Assembly (NCBI GenBank): GCA_013176395.1
Contig: JABMLP010000019.1
Coordinates: 372,001-436,000, forward strand
Reading direction: 5' to 3'
Length of the DNA: 64,000 nt
DNA from: Venturia oleaginea
Lineage: Eukaryota; Ascomycota; Dothideomycetes; Venturiales; Venturiaceae
In this document: in pieces, positions 23,283 to 33,727 of the stretch
How positions within the stretch are numbered: the stretch's first letter is position 1
How the letters are laid out: each line of letters starts with the position of its first letter
The notes under the pieces: model-generated
Database searches by the model: none
What the model was told of the DNA's origin: nothing
What the model saw: only the letters and a program-made list of their open reading frames with translations
Program-made: the position numbers and the translations under genes

Positions 23283-24269
23283 CCTACACAGGTCCAAAGC
23301 GCGAGAAAGAAAGATAGATAGACGAGGTATTAAACGACGATAGAATAGAGACTTGGCCTCGAGATAGGACGAGTGAGGCTGAGGCCGCACGCCACAATGG
23401 TGAGGGGCTGAAGAAGTTCAGAGAGTAGGGGCAAGATGCGGTGTGATGGGACGTCAGGCAGACTCGAACAAGCTAAGGTTGTGTAAGAATTGCCTCAGGG
23501 CGAGACGAGTCAAGTAAGAGAGTGGTCAGAAAGAGGGCCAGAAAGAGGGTCAGAAAGAGGCTCAGAAGTGCGGAGAGAGAGCGGGGCGAGTTGTCTCGCA
23601 AGATTTTGGAACAGCGCTGGCAATGGATGCTGATGCTGACCGGAAAACCGGTCAAGGGGACTGGCAATTCCAATTAGGCATGGCGCCGATATTAGAAGTC
23701 GAGTGGTGAGAGACGCGAGGTAATGCAGCTAATCTGCATATCTGCATCAAGCCGTATCCGCCCGATCTTTGTACAAGCCGTATCCGCCGGGTCTTTGTAC
23801 AAGCACCTCTTCTCCTCCTCCATCAACCAGACGACTATTGCCGAGAGCGCCCGTCGTCCATTCATCTCTTCAGCTCTATCAGTACGCCTTCCATGATCCC
23901 GGTTGTACCACCACACCTCGGATTCTATTTAAAGTCTGACCGGCAACTCATCTACATCACAGGCTCCGAGACTCCTTCGCTTCGCTCCCCATCCCGGGCT
24001 CCATATTCGTTGTGCAATCTTCTATTATTGAGAATCGAGATAGGCACCGTCTTCTTACGCAATTCCTGAAATGGCACTTAGCTGGACAAAGAACGAAATC
24101 CAACAATGCCAAATTCCATTGTTCAGCTCAATGAACAGAAATCTGCAATGTCTTAATCACAACCCGAACTGTGGATTTGTTCCTCAGGACATGTCCAGAA
24201 TACTCACAAGAGGAAAGATACAATTGTGAACATAAACAGCAATCACGAAGAAAGTGTTTGACAATTAAC
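23283..24269. other. Promoter side of the Zn2Cys6 gene and left flank of the transposon
   Basis: No gene. A tandem-like GAAAGAGGGCCA/GAAAGAGGGTCA/GAAAGAGGCTCA run occurs at 23528-23568, and a duplicated piece, AAGCCGTATCCGCC(C/G)G(A/G)TCTTTGTACAAGC, at about 23752-23805. The transposon's left end is not identifiable here. Confidence 0.4.
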
Positions 24270-25876
24270 AGATAATAGATCGCAACGCCCGACACAAGCT
24301 CACTACGACTGAAGAGCAGACAATTGTCCAATACATCCTCGACCTCGATTCGCGAGGATTCGCGCCCCGGCTGTGTGAGGTAGCAGATATGGCGGATAAA
24401 CTACTGGGTGTACCCGGTGGAGAGCCAGTAGGGAAAAACTGGGCTGAGAGGTTCATAACGCGCTCAGATGAACTCAAGATGGCCTTCAATCGAGCTAAGG
24501 ATAGGCAGAGGATACTACAGGAAGATCCAGAGGTTATTGGCGCGTGGTTTAAGCTCGTTACAGACACCAAGGCAAAGTACGGTATCCACGACGAGGATAC
24601 GCACAACTTTGACGAGATTGGCTTCCAGATGGGTGTTATTGGGTCAATGAAGGTCGTCACAGCTTCTGAAAGACGTACACGGCCTAATTTAATCCAGCCA
24701 GGCGATCGCGAGTGGGTTACAGTTATCCAGAGCATCTGCGCCGCCGGGTATGCGACCCCGCCATTCATTATCTACAAAGGACGCGTTCATATCTCTGCGT
24801 GGTATGAGTAGGCAGATATACCACGGAATTGGAAGCTCTCGGTCTCTGAGAACGGCTGGACAAATAATGCGCTTGGTCTTGAGTGGTTGAAGCACTTTAA
24901 CGCGTATACAAAGGCGCGGCAGGTGGGGGTATACAGGCTGCTTATTTTGGACGGCCATGAGAGCCATCTCAGCCAGGATTTCAAGGACTACTGCCTCGAA
25001 AACAAGATTATAACCCTCTGCATGCCATCGCACTCGTCGCATATACTCCAGCCCCTTGACGTGGTCTGCTTCTCGCCGTTGAAGCGCAAGTACTCCCAAC
25101 GCATCCGGGACTTGGCACGCCGACGCGTGTACCATATCAACAAGGAAGGCTTTCTCACTGCCTTCAAAGACGCGTTTTTCGACGTGTTTACGAAAGAGAA
25201 CTGTCAAAAGGCCTTTGAGGCAGTAGGGCTAGTCCCTATCGACGCGCAGGTGGTGTTGGATCGCCTTGAAGTACGGCTACGAACCCCGCCAGAAACCCAT
25301 CTCCCAGAAACGCCGTGGCAGTCCAAGACTCCAAGTAATACTTATGAATTTGGATCCCAATCCAAGCTCGTAAGCGAGTCTTTTACTCGGTCACCAGTTA
25401 CTGCGCAGGCAGGCTTTTCCCAGCTTGTTAAGGGCGCTGAATTGATGCTACACCAAAACGCTCTGCTTGTTGCGCGTAACCGCGAGCTTGAAGAGCAATT
25501 AGCAGTAACAACGAACCGAAAATTGCGCAAAAGGAAGTGGATCCAGCAAGGTGGTACTATGGAGTATGGGACTGCAGCAGCGCAGGTAGCTGCAGAGGCG
25601 TCTATAGCGCCTCAGGGATCAAAGAAGGCTCGTGGTAGTGGTGGTCAAGAAACAGCCCGACCAACTCAACGGCGCTGTAGGAACTGCGGCGCAGCTGGGC
25701 ATAATGCGCGAACTTGTAAAAAAGATATCAAGATATCTTCTGAATCAGATAGCAGAACGACGGACTTAGAATCTATTGTTGATAGCGATATCACAAAGGT
25801 TCCATCTCTTGTTTATATGATAACCTCTTTTTCTTTCTCGCCTTGGACTTTCTCATACTTTATTCATCTGCTCTGA
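24270..25876 (+). mobile_element. Decayed Fot1/pogo-type (Tc1-mariner superfamily) transposon with transposase remnant
   Basis: One reading frame runs from about 24270 to 25876 with a single in-frame TAG at 24809-24811. It encodes the second half of the CENP-B-type DNA-binding domain (RGFAPRLCEV, VGKNWAERF) and a DDE_1 domain: NFDEIGF (Asp 1), LLILDGHESH (Asp 2), SSHILQPLDVVCFSPLK (Asp 3), then a coiled stretch and a zinc knuckle CRNCGAAGHNARTC. These are hallmarks of Fot1/pogo-like fungal transposases. The N-terminal helix-turn-helix with start codon is missing, terminal inverted repeats and a TA duplication were not found, so the copy is 5'-truncated and inactive. Its frame ends 16 bp before the next gene's ATG. 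The last 25-30 codons (pyrimidine-rich) may be host promoter DNA. Confidence 0.85.
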
Positions 25877-25891
25877 TAACTTCTTCTCCAT

Positions 25892-27880
25892 ATGTCCAGT
25901 AATCGTCCCAGTAATTTTTCAGGCCATAGAGCTAATTCAGACTTAACACGTACGTCGTCAAACTCACAAGCATTTGGATATGGCCAAGACCCCAACAGAG
26001 GACGAGAAATGCCCCGAAAAGGTCGCCATGGAGGTTACCAAGACCCCCTCCTCTACGGTACAGGATCATTGGAAAACAACCAGGAATCGTTCATGGTTCC
26101 TCACAAAGCTCGTACATTTGCTGAACATCCAGACATGAGCCCCTATGATTGGCCTTCAATGCAAAGAGATGATGACACGGGACCTCTAGAGACAACTCAA
26201 CGGCCAGTGCCAACTCATTCCGCAAGCCATGCCCCTAGGCTTGAGCGGCTCCAACCTACACAGTCTTTGGACACAATTTCTGATTCGCGTGCAGACCGAG
26301 GAGTACACCTCACCAGAAATTTCAGCTCAAGAGACAGAATGATGGAAACTCAAAGAAAGCCACCGGTAGACCGACAAAGAAGTGACCGCGACCCTAGCGA
26401 CAACTCGATTCGACTTGGTTATAATGGTTCGCACGAGGGATTCATCCCTGGTGGGAATCCGGGCTCATCTCAGATGACTAATCTACAAGGTCGCCCACGG
26501 GAGAGAGAGAAGAAAGCCCCGCCAGTCGCATACAATAGGCACGCTGCTAATGTGGAAGGGTCCGCTACGAAAGGCGTGGTCCCTTTTTTCAATTCGTCCG
26601 GTAATCTGCGAGAATCTCGGAGTGCGGCGGGTGTTGATTCATTCATTCAATTTTTGAAGGATAGACCTTTGCCGAAACAGGGATCATCGCGTGATGGTTA
26701 TGAGAATGAGGATTCGCTACCTCCAGGGATGAAGATTTCATTCGAATCTCCTAATCATGATGAACTTTGCCGACATGGAAGTAGAAAGGCCTCTCGGCAA
26801 GTTGAGAGATCGACGAACATTAACGGAGAACGTTTGCAAAACTCTTACTCACTGTTTCCGCCGCAGAATGATCCTTATGGTAAGCAGCATCGACAGGGAG
26901 AGTCTGCTTTCACTCAATCTCCCGAGGGTTATGGGCATCAGCATTCTCAGGCACCACCTCCAGCCCTTCAACCACACCGCAATATCAGTTTCGAGAGTCC
27001 AAATCCTGTGTGCAGACCTAGACCTAATTCGAATCAAACGTTCAATCCACAGTACCACCGCAACAACGATGCCACGTACCAAGAACAAGGTCGTCAGAAT
27101 CAAGGCCATAGCTCAGAGCAAGTGCAATCAACTACCAACAATAGCGCAGTACAAAGAAACAAATCCCTACACTTCCGCCACGCCGACGTACCAGTGGCAC
27201 AATCACCCCCTACAGATCTTCAAACACCCATCGCCGACGGCGAAACACAACAATGGGCAAGAAAGACAATAGCCCTCTACCGAGATTGCAAATTAATATG
27301 CTGCCAATGCAACACCCACAGCGAGCTCTGCCAACCCGGCCACAAAGAAGGCTGGGACCTAACCCCGTTCTGCTGTTACGGTAGCGCAGGAAGCACATGT
27401 ACACACATCCCCTGCTCCACCTGCTATTTCCACTCTCGAAACTTGCGAAAAATGGCTGTGTGGCCCACACGACGCAAACTCAATGAGAATACACTTGCGT
27501 TTGGAAGTGTGCGGTGGATGTGGCTTTGTTATAGATGCGGTGCTGTTAAACGGACAGATCGACCAAGGGGCGAGCTTCCTTTGCGTTGGAGGCGAAAGTG
27601 GGAATGTGATGGGTGTGGGGGCTGTTGGAATGGTTCTTGTGCTACTTTTCTTGTTGAGGATCGGGATGTCGAGGAGTTGAATTTTGTTGCCCAGGGGTTG
27701 CTTCGGGTACCGCTGCCGCCGTCGGTTGTTGGTCGGTTTCCGCCTGAGGTGGGTGGGAAGGGGGACAAGGAGAGGGAGAAGGAGAAGAGGGATTTGGGGA
27801 AAAGGGTGGAGGGAGTTGTTCATAAGGCTGGGAAGGGTTTAGGAGGTTACTTGGGGGGAGGACGGAGGTTAGAGAGTTGA
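25892..27880 (+). CDS. Orphan protein with C-terminal Cys-rich domain
   Basis: A single 662-aa frame. Residues 1-450 are disordered-looking (Asn/Gln/Ser/Arg/Pro-rich). Residues 455-610 are Cys-rich with paired motifs (ICCQC, FCCYG, CSTCYF, LCYRCGAV, CDGCGGC), spaced like structural zinc-binding sites; the remainder is a basic Gly/Lys/Glu tail. No family recognised; a zinc-ribbon-like adaptor is a reasonable inference only. The promoter is directly abutted by the decayed transposon, which may have altered its expression or its 5' end. The coding strand changes from C-rich (27180-27470) to G-rich (27490-27880) wobble usage. Confidence 0.65.
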   Translation: MSSNRPSNFSGHRANSDLTRTSSNSQAFGYGQDPNRGREMPRKGRHGGYQDPLLYGTGSLENNQESFMVPHKARTFAEHPDMSPYDWPSMQRDDDTGPLETTQRPVPTHSASHAPRLERLQPTQSLDTISDSRADRGVHLTRNFSSRDRMMETQRKPPVDRQRSDRDPSDNSIRLGYNGSHEGFIPGGNPGSSQMTNLQGRPREREKKAPPVAYNRHAANVEGSATKGVVPFFNSSGNLRESRSAAGVDSFIQFLKDRPLPKQGSSRDGYENEDSLPPGMKISFESPNHDELCRHGSRKASRQVERSTNINGERLQNSYSLFPPQNDPYGKQHRQGESAFTQSPEGYGHQHSQAPPPALQPHRNISFESPNPVCRPRPNSNQTFNPQYHRNNDATYQEQGRQNQGHSSEQVQSTTNNSAVQRNKSLHFRHADVPVAQSPPTDLQTPIADGETQQWARKTIALYRDCKLICCQCNTHSELCQPGHKEGWDLTPFCCYGSAGSTCTHIPCSTCYFHSRNLRKMAVWPTRRKLNENTLAFGSVRWMWLCYRCGAVKRTDRPRGELPLRWRRKWECDGCGGCWNGSCATFLVEDRDVEELNFVAQGLLRVPLPPSVVGRFPPEVGGKGDKEREKEKRDLGKRVEGVVHKAGKGLGGYLGGGRRLES

Positions 27881-28609
27881 TTCGGCCGGCTACGAATAAA
27901 TCTCAGCCGATGAGACGGAGGAGTTCCCCTCAGCTTGGAACGATGGGGGATGTGGATAGAGATCGGGAGAGGGATAGAGAGAGAAAGGCAGGGAGGGTGA
28001 AGATGAATGTGCCCAAACCTACGGGCGCTTACGAGGGAAGAACAGTATGTTTTAGGGAGTGAAATTGGTCGGTTTTATACGAAACTCGATAGCTGAGGTT
28101 AGTATCGACATACTGGTATGAACAGAATGACATTAAAAAGTGTAGAAAGAGGAGCAGGTCGACAGTGAGTTAAATAATGCTCAAAGGACTTTGAATGTGT
28201 TGAGAAATATGAATATCCAAGGAATGCCCTTCCAGCTCAGGATTACCAGTGATCAACCCTTACCACTTGTGTGCCTCTAAAACTCTTACTCTCCCACTCA
28301 ACAATCGAGATTCTGTCTAGCCATAAAAATATACAATTCAAGGTTCGTCGTTAGCAATGAATTTCTGACAAAATTGTTATCAAAAGTGGTAGAATTGCTT
28401 CGATATCTATCTCGATGTATTCTTGATGGTATGAAAGTTGTTGATGCTCGAGAGCTAACCCTAGACAATATACACACAGACCCCGACGCTTACCCAACTG
28501 GAATAACCGATGTACCGGTAATGATTTACGGATTTCTGCTCGCGAAGTGTCTGAAATTGAAGGCGTCTACAGAGCGCGTTATCACTCATTCGTCCATTAT
28601 CGCGTTTTG
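27881..28609. other. Intergenic, promoter of the M1 aminopeptidase
   Basis: AT-rich. No coding region of note; frames here are short. The aminopeptidase reading frame remains open upstream to 28547. Confidence 0.4.
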
Positions 28610-31600
28610 ATGCTTACCTCTCCGATCCTCAATGGTGCCTCACGGGGTTATGCCTTCTCAAACCGCTCACCGACACCTCTCCGCAACATTATACACCAAA
28701 CCGCATCCAGGACAGCGAGAGCGAGGTCCAGCTACACGACCCCTCCACGCGCCTCTTATTCCACAAGAATACCCCTCCTCTCAAATACATTCTCCAATTC
28801 CACTCTCCCATACCAACAACACCTTCGCCTCAAGCAACTGCAACGAAGTACCTTCCTCCCCCCGCAAGTCCGCCATTGCAGCCACAGACGCAACATGTGC
28901 AGACACAATCATGAGGCCTCAGGCTCGTCGTTCGATATTACAAAAGGACGAGAAATCCTACCCGCCAATGTCAAGCCAATCCACTACCATCTTACTCTGG
29001 AGCCCAATTTGGAGACATTCGAGTATAAGGGAACTGTGGTTATAGAGTAAGCAGGGACACCAGACGCGGGGCTTTATAGCTATTTTGAATGGGAACTCTC
29101 AATGCGAGATCGAAATTGATAATTTCCTGGCGAGTCTGCGGAATTGGATTGCCAGGAAATTGTCGATCATCTTGGATTGAGAGACTCGTAAATGAGAGCG
29201 TTGTGCGATATCTGCAGAAGGAAGAGAGCTGGATTGACGGTCTGACTGGCGTGGCATTTGCTAACACTCCCAAGTCTAGACGTCGTTGATGACACTACGT
29301 CTATTTCTCTGAACACCCTCGATCTCAATATCCTCTCCTCCAAAGTCTCCAGCGGCTCGAAGCTCATTACAGCCACACCAGATGTTTCGTATAACAAGGA
29401 CACTCAGACCACCAAGATCTCCTTTGGCGAGATGTTATCGGCTGGCAGCAAGGCAAGTCTTACTCAGACCTTCACTGGTACCCTGAACGATAATATGGCC
29501 GGTTTCTATCGGTCCTCATACAAAGGCGAGGATGGGAAGGACAAATACCTGGCAACCACACAGATGGAGCCTACAGACGCCCGCAGAGCGTTTCCATGCT
29601 TCGACGAGCCAGCATTGAAATCCAAATTCACAATTACATTGATTGCAGACGAGGGTCTAACTTGTTTGAGCAACATGGACGCTGTGTCTGAGGAGACCGT
29701 GAACTCCCAATTCGGTGGCAAGAAGAAAGCTGTCACCTTCCGTGAGACTCCTCTCATGTCGACCTACCTCCTCGCATTCATCGTGGGTGAGCTCAAGATG
29801 ATCGAGACGGACGCGTTCAGAATCCCTGTCCGCGTGTTCGCCACGCCAGACAAGGATATCTCCACCGGTAAATTCTCGCTCGACTTGGCTGCAAAGACTC
29901 TCGAGTTCTACGAGAAGACATTTGCCAGTCCTTTCCCATTGCCAAAGATGGACATGGTTGCGATCCCTGATTTTAGCGCTGGTGCTATGGAGAACTGGGG
30001 CCTGATCACTTACCGCGTTGTCGATCTTCTATTCGACGAGAAGACTAGCGGCGCCTCCACCAAATCACGCGTGGCAGAAGTTGTCCAGCATGAACTGGCA
30101 CATCAATGGTTCGGTAATCTTGTGACAATGGACTTCTGGGATGGTCTTTGGCTAAACGAAGGATTCGCTACGTGGATGTCCTGGTACTCTTGCAACATTT
30201 TCTACCCAGAATGGAAGGTTTGGGAAAGCTATGTTACTGATAACCTGACCTCTGCTCTTTCCATGGACTCGTTGCGAAGCAGCCATCCTATCGAAGTGCC
30301 AGTTAAGCGTGCAGAGGAGATCAACCAGATCTTCGACGCCATTTCCTACTCCAAAGGATCCTGTGTCCTTCGTATGGTCTCCAAGTATTTGGGTGAAGAC
30401 GTCTTCATGGAAGGTATTCGACGCTATCTTAAGAAACACGCCTATGGTAACACCCAGACTGGTGACCTGTGGGCAGCTCTCAGCGACGCCAGTGGAAAAG
30501 ATGTTGCAAAAATCATGGATATCTGGACCAAGAAGGTCGGTTACCCAGTGGTCACAGTTACCGAAGACGCAAAGAACAGCTCGATACACGTCAAGCAAAA
30601 TCGCTTTCTCCGTACTTCTGATGTGAAGCCCGAAGAGGACGAGACATTGTTCCCGGTCTTCCTCGGTCTTCGCACTAAGGATGGCATTAATGAGGATCTT
30701 ACTCTATCCACGCGCGAGGACAACTTCAAAGTCAAGGACCTTGATTTCTTCAAGCTCAACGCCGACCACTCTGGCATTTACCGAACTTCATACTCCCCAG
30801 AGAGATTATTGAAGCTTGGTGAGGCTGCCAAGAAAGGTCTCTTGAGCGTCGAGGATCGCGCAGGCATGATCGCCGATGCTGGTGCTTTAGCCTCATCTGG
30901 ATACCAAAAGACATCTGGCATCCTGTCTCTGCTGCAAGGCTTCAAGTCAGAGTCAGAATTTGTTGTGTGGGATGAGCTTTTGACACGAATTGGTCTTCTT
31001 CGAGGTGCTTGGACCTTTGAGGACCAGGAAATCAAGGACGCACTAAAGAAGTACCAGCTCGATCTTTGCAGCGCCAAGGCTCATGAACTCGGCTGGACAT
31101 TTAAGGAGAGCGACGGACACATTGAGCAGCAGTTCAAATCTCTTCTCTTCAGCAACTCCAGTCTATCTGGAGATGAGAAGGTCAAGACTGCTGCTTTGGA
31201 CATGTTCGCCAAGTGGAAGGATGGTGATCGGTCTGCCATTCATCCTAACCTGAGGTCAAGCGTGTATGCTGTAGCCTTGGAGCATGGAGGTGAAGATGCG
31301 GTATGTTTGAATTCTGTCCCTATCCCAGCATATCACGTCTCTTCAACGAACAGCTGAAAACGGTGTACGATGTCCAACTCACGATCGATGATGCAAAATT
31401 TCTGGTAGTTATGCCTTTCAACTTCGCCAGAAAATTTGGGATGTCCATCTCGAGTTGAGCGACTGCCATTGAATGGTTGGATTCGTTGAGCCGAAGGCAG
31501 GAGAAGGACTCTTTATTGTTATCCATTTTATTGAGGTCTTCTCTTACTAACAACTCACAGTACAACACCATTCTCAACGAATACCGCACTGCCAAGACCA

Positions 31601-32037
31601 GCGATGAGCGTAACACTGCGCTCCGCTCCATCGGGCGAGCCAAATCTCCAGAGCTCATCAAGCGCACTCTTTCCATGCCGCTCAGCGATGAAGTCAAGGG
31701 CCAGGACATATATCTTCCACTCGGCGGTCTTCGCAGCCACGCCGCTGGGGTGTCAGCACTTTGGGACTGGATGAAGGAGAACTGGGACGCCTTAGAGAAG
31801 AAGCTTCCACCGGGCCTTACCATGTTAGGCTCGGTTGTCTCTATCTGCACAAGCGGCTTCACACATACGGAGCAAATAGCTCAGATCAAGGAGTTCTTCG
31901 ACAAGAGGAGCACGAAGGGCTTTGACCAGAGTTTGGCGCAGAGCCTTGACTCTATCAAGGCAAAGAGTCAATGGATCGAGAGGGATGGCGAGGATGTTAA
32001 GAGCTGGTTGCAAAGCAGTGGCTACTTGGAAAAGTGA
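28610..32037 (+). CDS. APE2: M1-family zinc aminopeptidase (Ape2/Aap1-like), possible mitochondrial form
   Basis: Three exons: 28610-29046, 29275-31300, 31561-32037; 979 aa. The core follows the M1 family closely: REILPANVKPIHYHLTLEPN, MAGFYRSSY, TQMEPTDARRAFPCFDEP, the substrate-binding SAGAMENWG, the zinc site HELAH (30090-30104) with the third ligand in LWLNEGFATW, and a C-terminal ERAP-like helical domain. It removes N-terminal residues from peptides. The first 95 residues are Arg/Ser-rich and free of acid, like a mitochondrial presequence; an internal ATG (MCRHNHEASG) could give a cytosolic form, as known for yeast Ape2 relatives. Both introns are unusually long (228 and 260 nt) and each holds a hairpin element. 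Exon 2/3 joining gives GGEDA-YNTILNEYRT, as in relatives. Confidence 0.9.
29047..29274 (+). repeat. Introner-like element in aminopeptidase intron 1
   Basis: A 228-nt intron (GTAAGC...GCTAACAC...AAG). An imperfect hairpin spans 29096-29183: the left arm starting CTCTCAATGCGAG and ending AATTTCCTGGC pairs with GCCAGGAAATT...GATTGAGAG. The arm is about 35 nt, loop 19 nt. The core is shared with the hairpins at 31375-31457 and 37214-37288. Confidence 0.65.
31301..31560 (+). repeat. Introner-like element in aminopeptidase intron 2
   Basis: A 260-nt intron (GTATGT...TACTAAC...CAG). The hairpin spans 31375-31457: CAACTCACGATCGATG...AAAATTTCTGG pairs with CCAGAAAATTT...CATCTCGAGTTG over about 31 nt. 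Both the outer CAACTC/GAGTTG and the core resemble the other members. Confidence 0.65.
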
Positions 32038-32536
32038 GGAACGGCAGATATCGATGAAGGGATTTCAACGGATCGACCATTGGGCGGTAAATTCAGGGGA
32101 CGTTTCGCACTGCATTGGCAACATAAGATATGCTAAATAGACTTCAGAAGAATCGATACGAAAGGCATACCCACCCAACCGGAGCTCATATAGATAAATG
32201 CAAAGGAACGAATATACTCTTCTCACAAGCACAGCGGCGTTGTTGATTCAGTGCCGCTCTAACGCCTGGTATTCAGCGGGGATTCTATTGGGTTATAGGT
32301 TCTTGCCTCGAGATCACTGTCGATAGATTTCTGGCCATTCGAATTCTAGAACTCGCTGGGATCTTATCGCTATCGATGATAGACTGACAAAATTTGTCGA
32401 AGGGTAGAGAATTGTGGACATGAAGGCAAAGGTCTCACGTGATGCCACAGCGATTGTTTATATCTCTAGGCACGAATGTGTTGACTCAACACTACCGTAA
32501 CGCAACAACAGTTTCATTCCCGATCCCTGTCACGTC
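32038..32536. other. Intergenic between aminopeptidase and BTB-like gene
   Basis: No gene. A weak imperfect hairpin with GATAGATTTCTGG at 32316-32328 and a possible partner near 32358-32390 may be another degenerate relative of the intronic hairpins, here in a 3' flank. Confidence 0.35.
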
Positions 32537-33727
32537 ATGGCAGTAACGGAGAAGAAGTATCATTCCATCGGCTGGGATCCAACGCCTGGGTAAGTCCACT
32601 CTCTTGCTGGCTTCTCGACACTGAGCTCAGTCAAACTCTAGATTGACTTAGTAATAACACTGATAGGACCGATGATACCACCGTCACCATCCACGTTGGT
32701 CCCGAGCTATGGCCGTACAAAGTCAGTCGCGAGTTGATATGTTGTTGTTCGCCTTATTTTTGGCATACTTTTCTCGGGTACGTTAGAACCATCTGCTCGA
32801 ATTACAGCGTAGGGCTTTTCGACGTTCCCGCGCGCTTTTGGCACCATCTCTTACTGACTGCCATACCTAGCAAATTTTTCGAAGCCGATCGACGCGAGAT
32901 CACGCTCTCCGATGCCCACCCAATGGTATTTGACGTCTTCGTCAAGTGGGTCAACACCGGGTTCCCAGATTGGACGGGCATTGGACAAGCCGAGATGGGA
33001 GCCTGGATGGACCATCCTCCCCTTTCTGGAAGTATTGTGTCGACCGTGTCGCTCGTATTTGGGAGCAGCCAGAAGCTCGGAAGTGCAAAAATACGCATGA
33101 CTACCATGGTATCGGCAAGGAATTTTCTCCGGTATTCTTGTTCGCCGTTGCTACCTCGGCATGCATGAGATGTTCCATCGACAAGAGCTCCTGTGGAGAG
33201 CGTGACAACTCATGCCCACAGAAAAGTCATCGACTTGTCTCAAAATTCCGTTATTTGAATGAGTGTCCTGAGTGCGAAATCTATTGGCTAGAAAGGGAAG
33301 AATGCGGCACGACCAACTGGTGTTCCTACCATGAACATGAAGGCAATTTAGAGACCGAGGCTTGCCGTCGGCTAAGAGCAAGAGTGGGGGCTTTCGGAGA
33401 AGGCGAGGCCTACTCTTGGGCCGGCACTCTGTATCACGCTTTCAAAAAACGACAAGACTACAAATGTGAGGTATGCTTGACTTGGGGTGGGCGTCTGGGA
33501 CTGAGAAAGTGTGGTGCAGTCCAGAACACGAGGTTGAGGATCGGCTATCAGAAATGGAGAGGTACGGCAACGAGGCTGACAAAGCCGCGGCGAAGAGAGA
33601 AAGAAAAACGATTGAACAGGCAAGGCTCGAGAAGCGCAGAATAGTCGAAGAGGAGAGGCTTGCTGCTCGAGCCAAAGCAGATGCGGAGTCGGAAGCTGAG
33701 ATGAAGAGGCGCTTTCTTTATTGCTGA
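32537..33727 (+). CDS. BTB/POZ-domain protein, frames broken or model incomplete
   Basis: Exon 1 32537-32589, exon 2 32667-32777 and exon 3 from 32871 are well supported by canonical introns (77 and 93 nt). Together they read a BTB domain: TVTIHVGPELWPYKVSREL, CCSPYFWHTFLGKFFEADRREITLSD, MVFDVFVKWVNTG. Downstream the continuation jumps frames: one frame reads SYLGAARSSEVQKYA (to about 33100), the next ARNFLRYSC, and a third stays open to 33644 with a Cys-rich segment (CPECEIYWLEREECG). The tail (33515-33727) is a charged coiled coil rich in Glu/Arg/Ala. Two or more frameshifts, or a very short intron (35 nt at about 33470), are needed. BTB proteins are usually dimerising adaptors. This copy may be a pseudogene. 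Confidence 0.5.

Noticed and set aside
31354..31374. Micro-exon (LKTVYD) inside aminopeptidase intron 2
   Set aside because: The text looked exon-like, but direct joining of exon 2 and 3 already gives the family sequence without a gap, and the micro-exon lacks a good donor.
32316..32390. Hairpin after the aminopeptidase as another introner-like element
   Set aside because: Pairing is weak and it is not in an intron; only the TTTCTGG word is shared.
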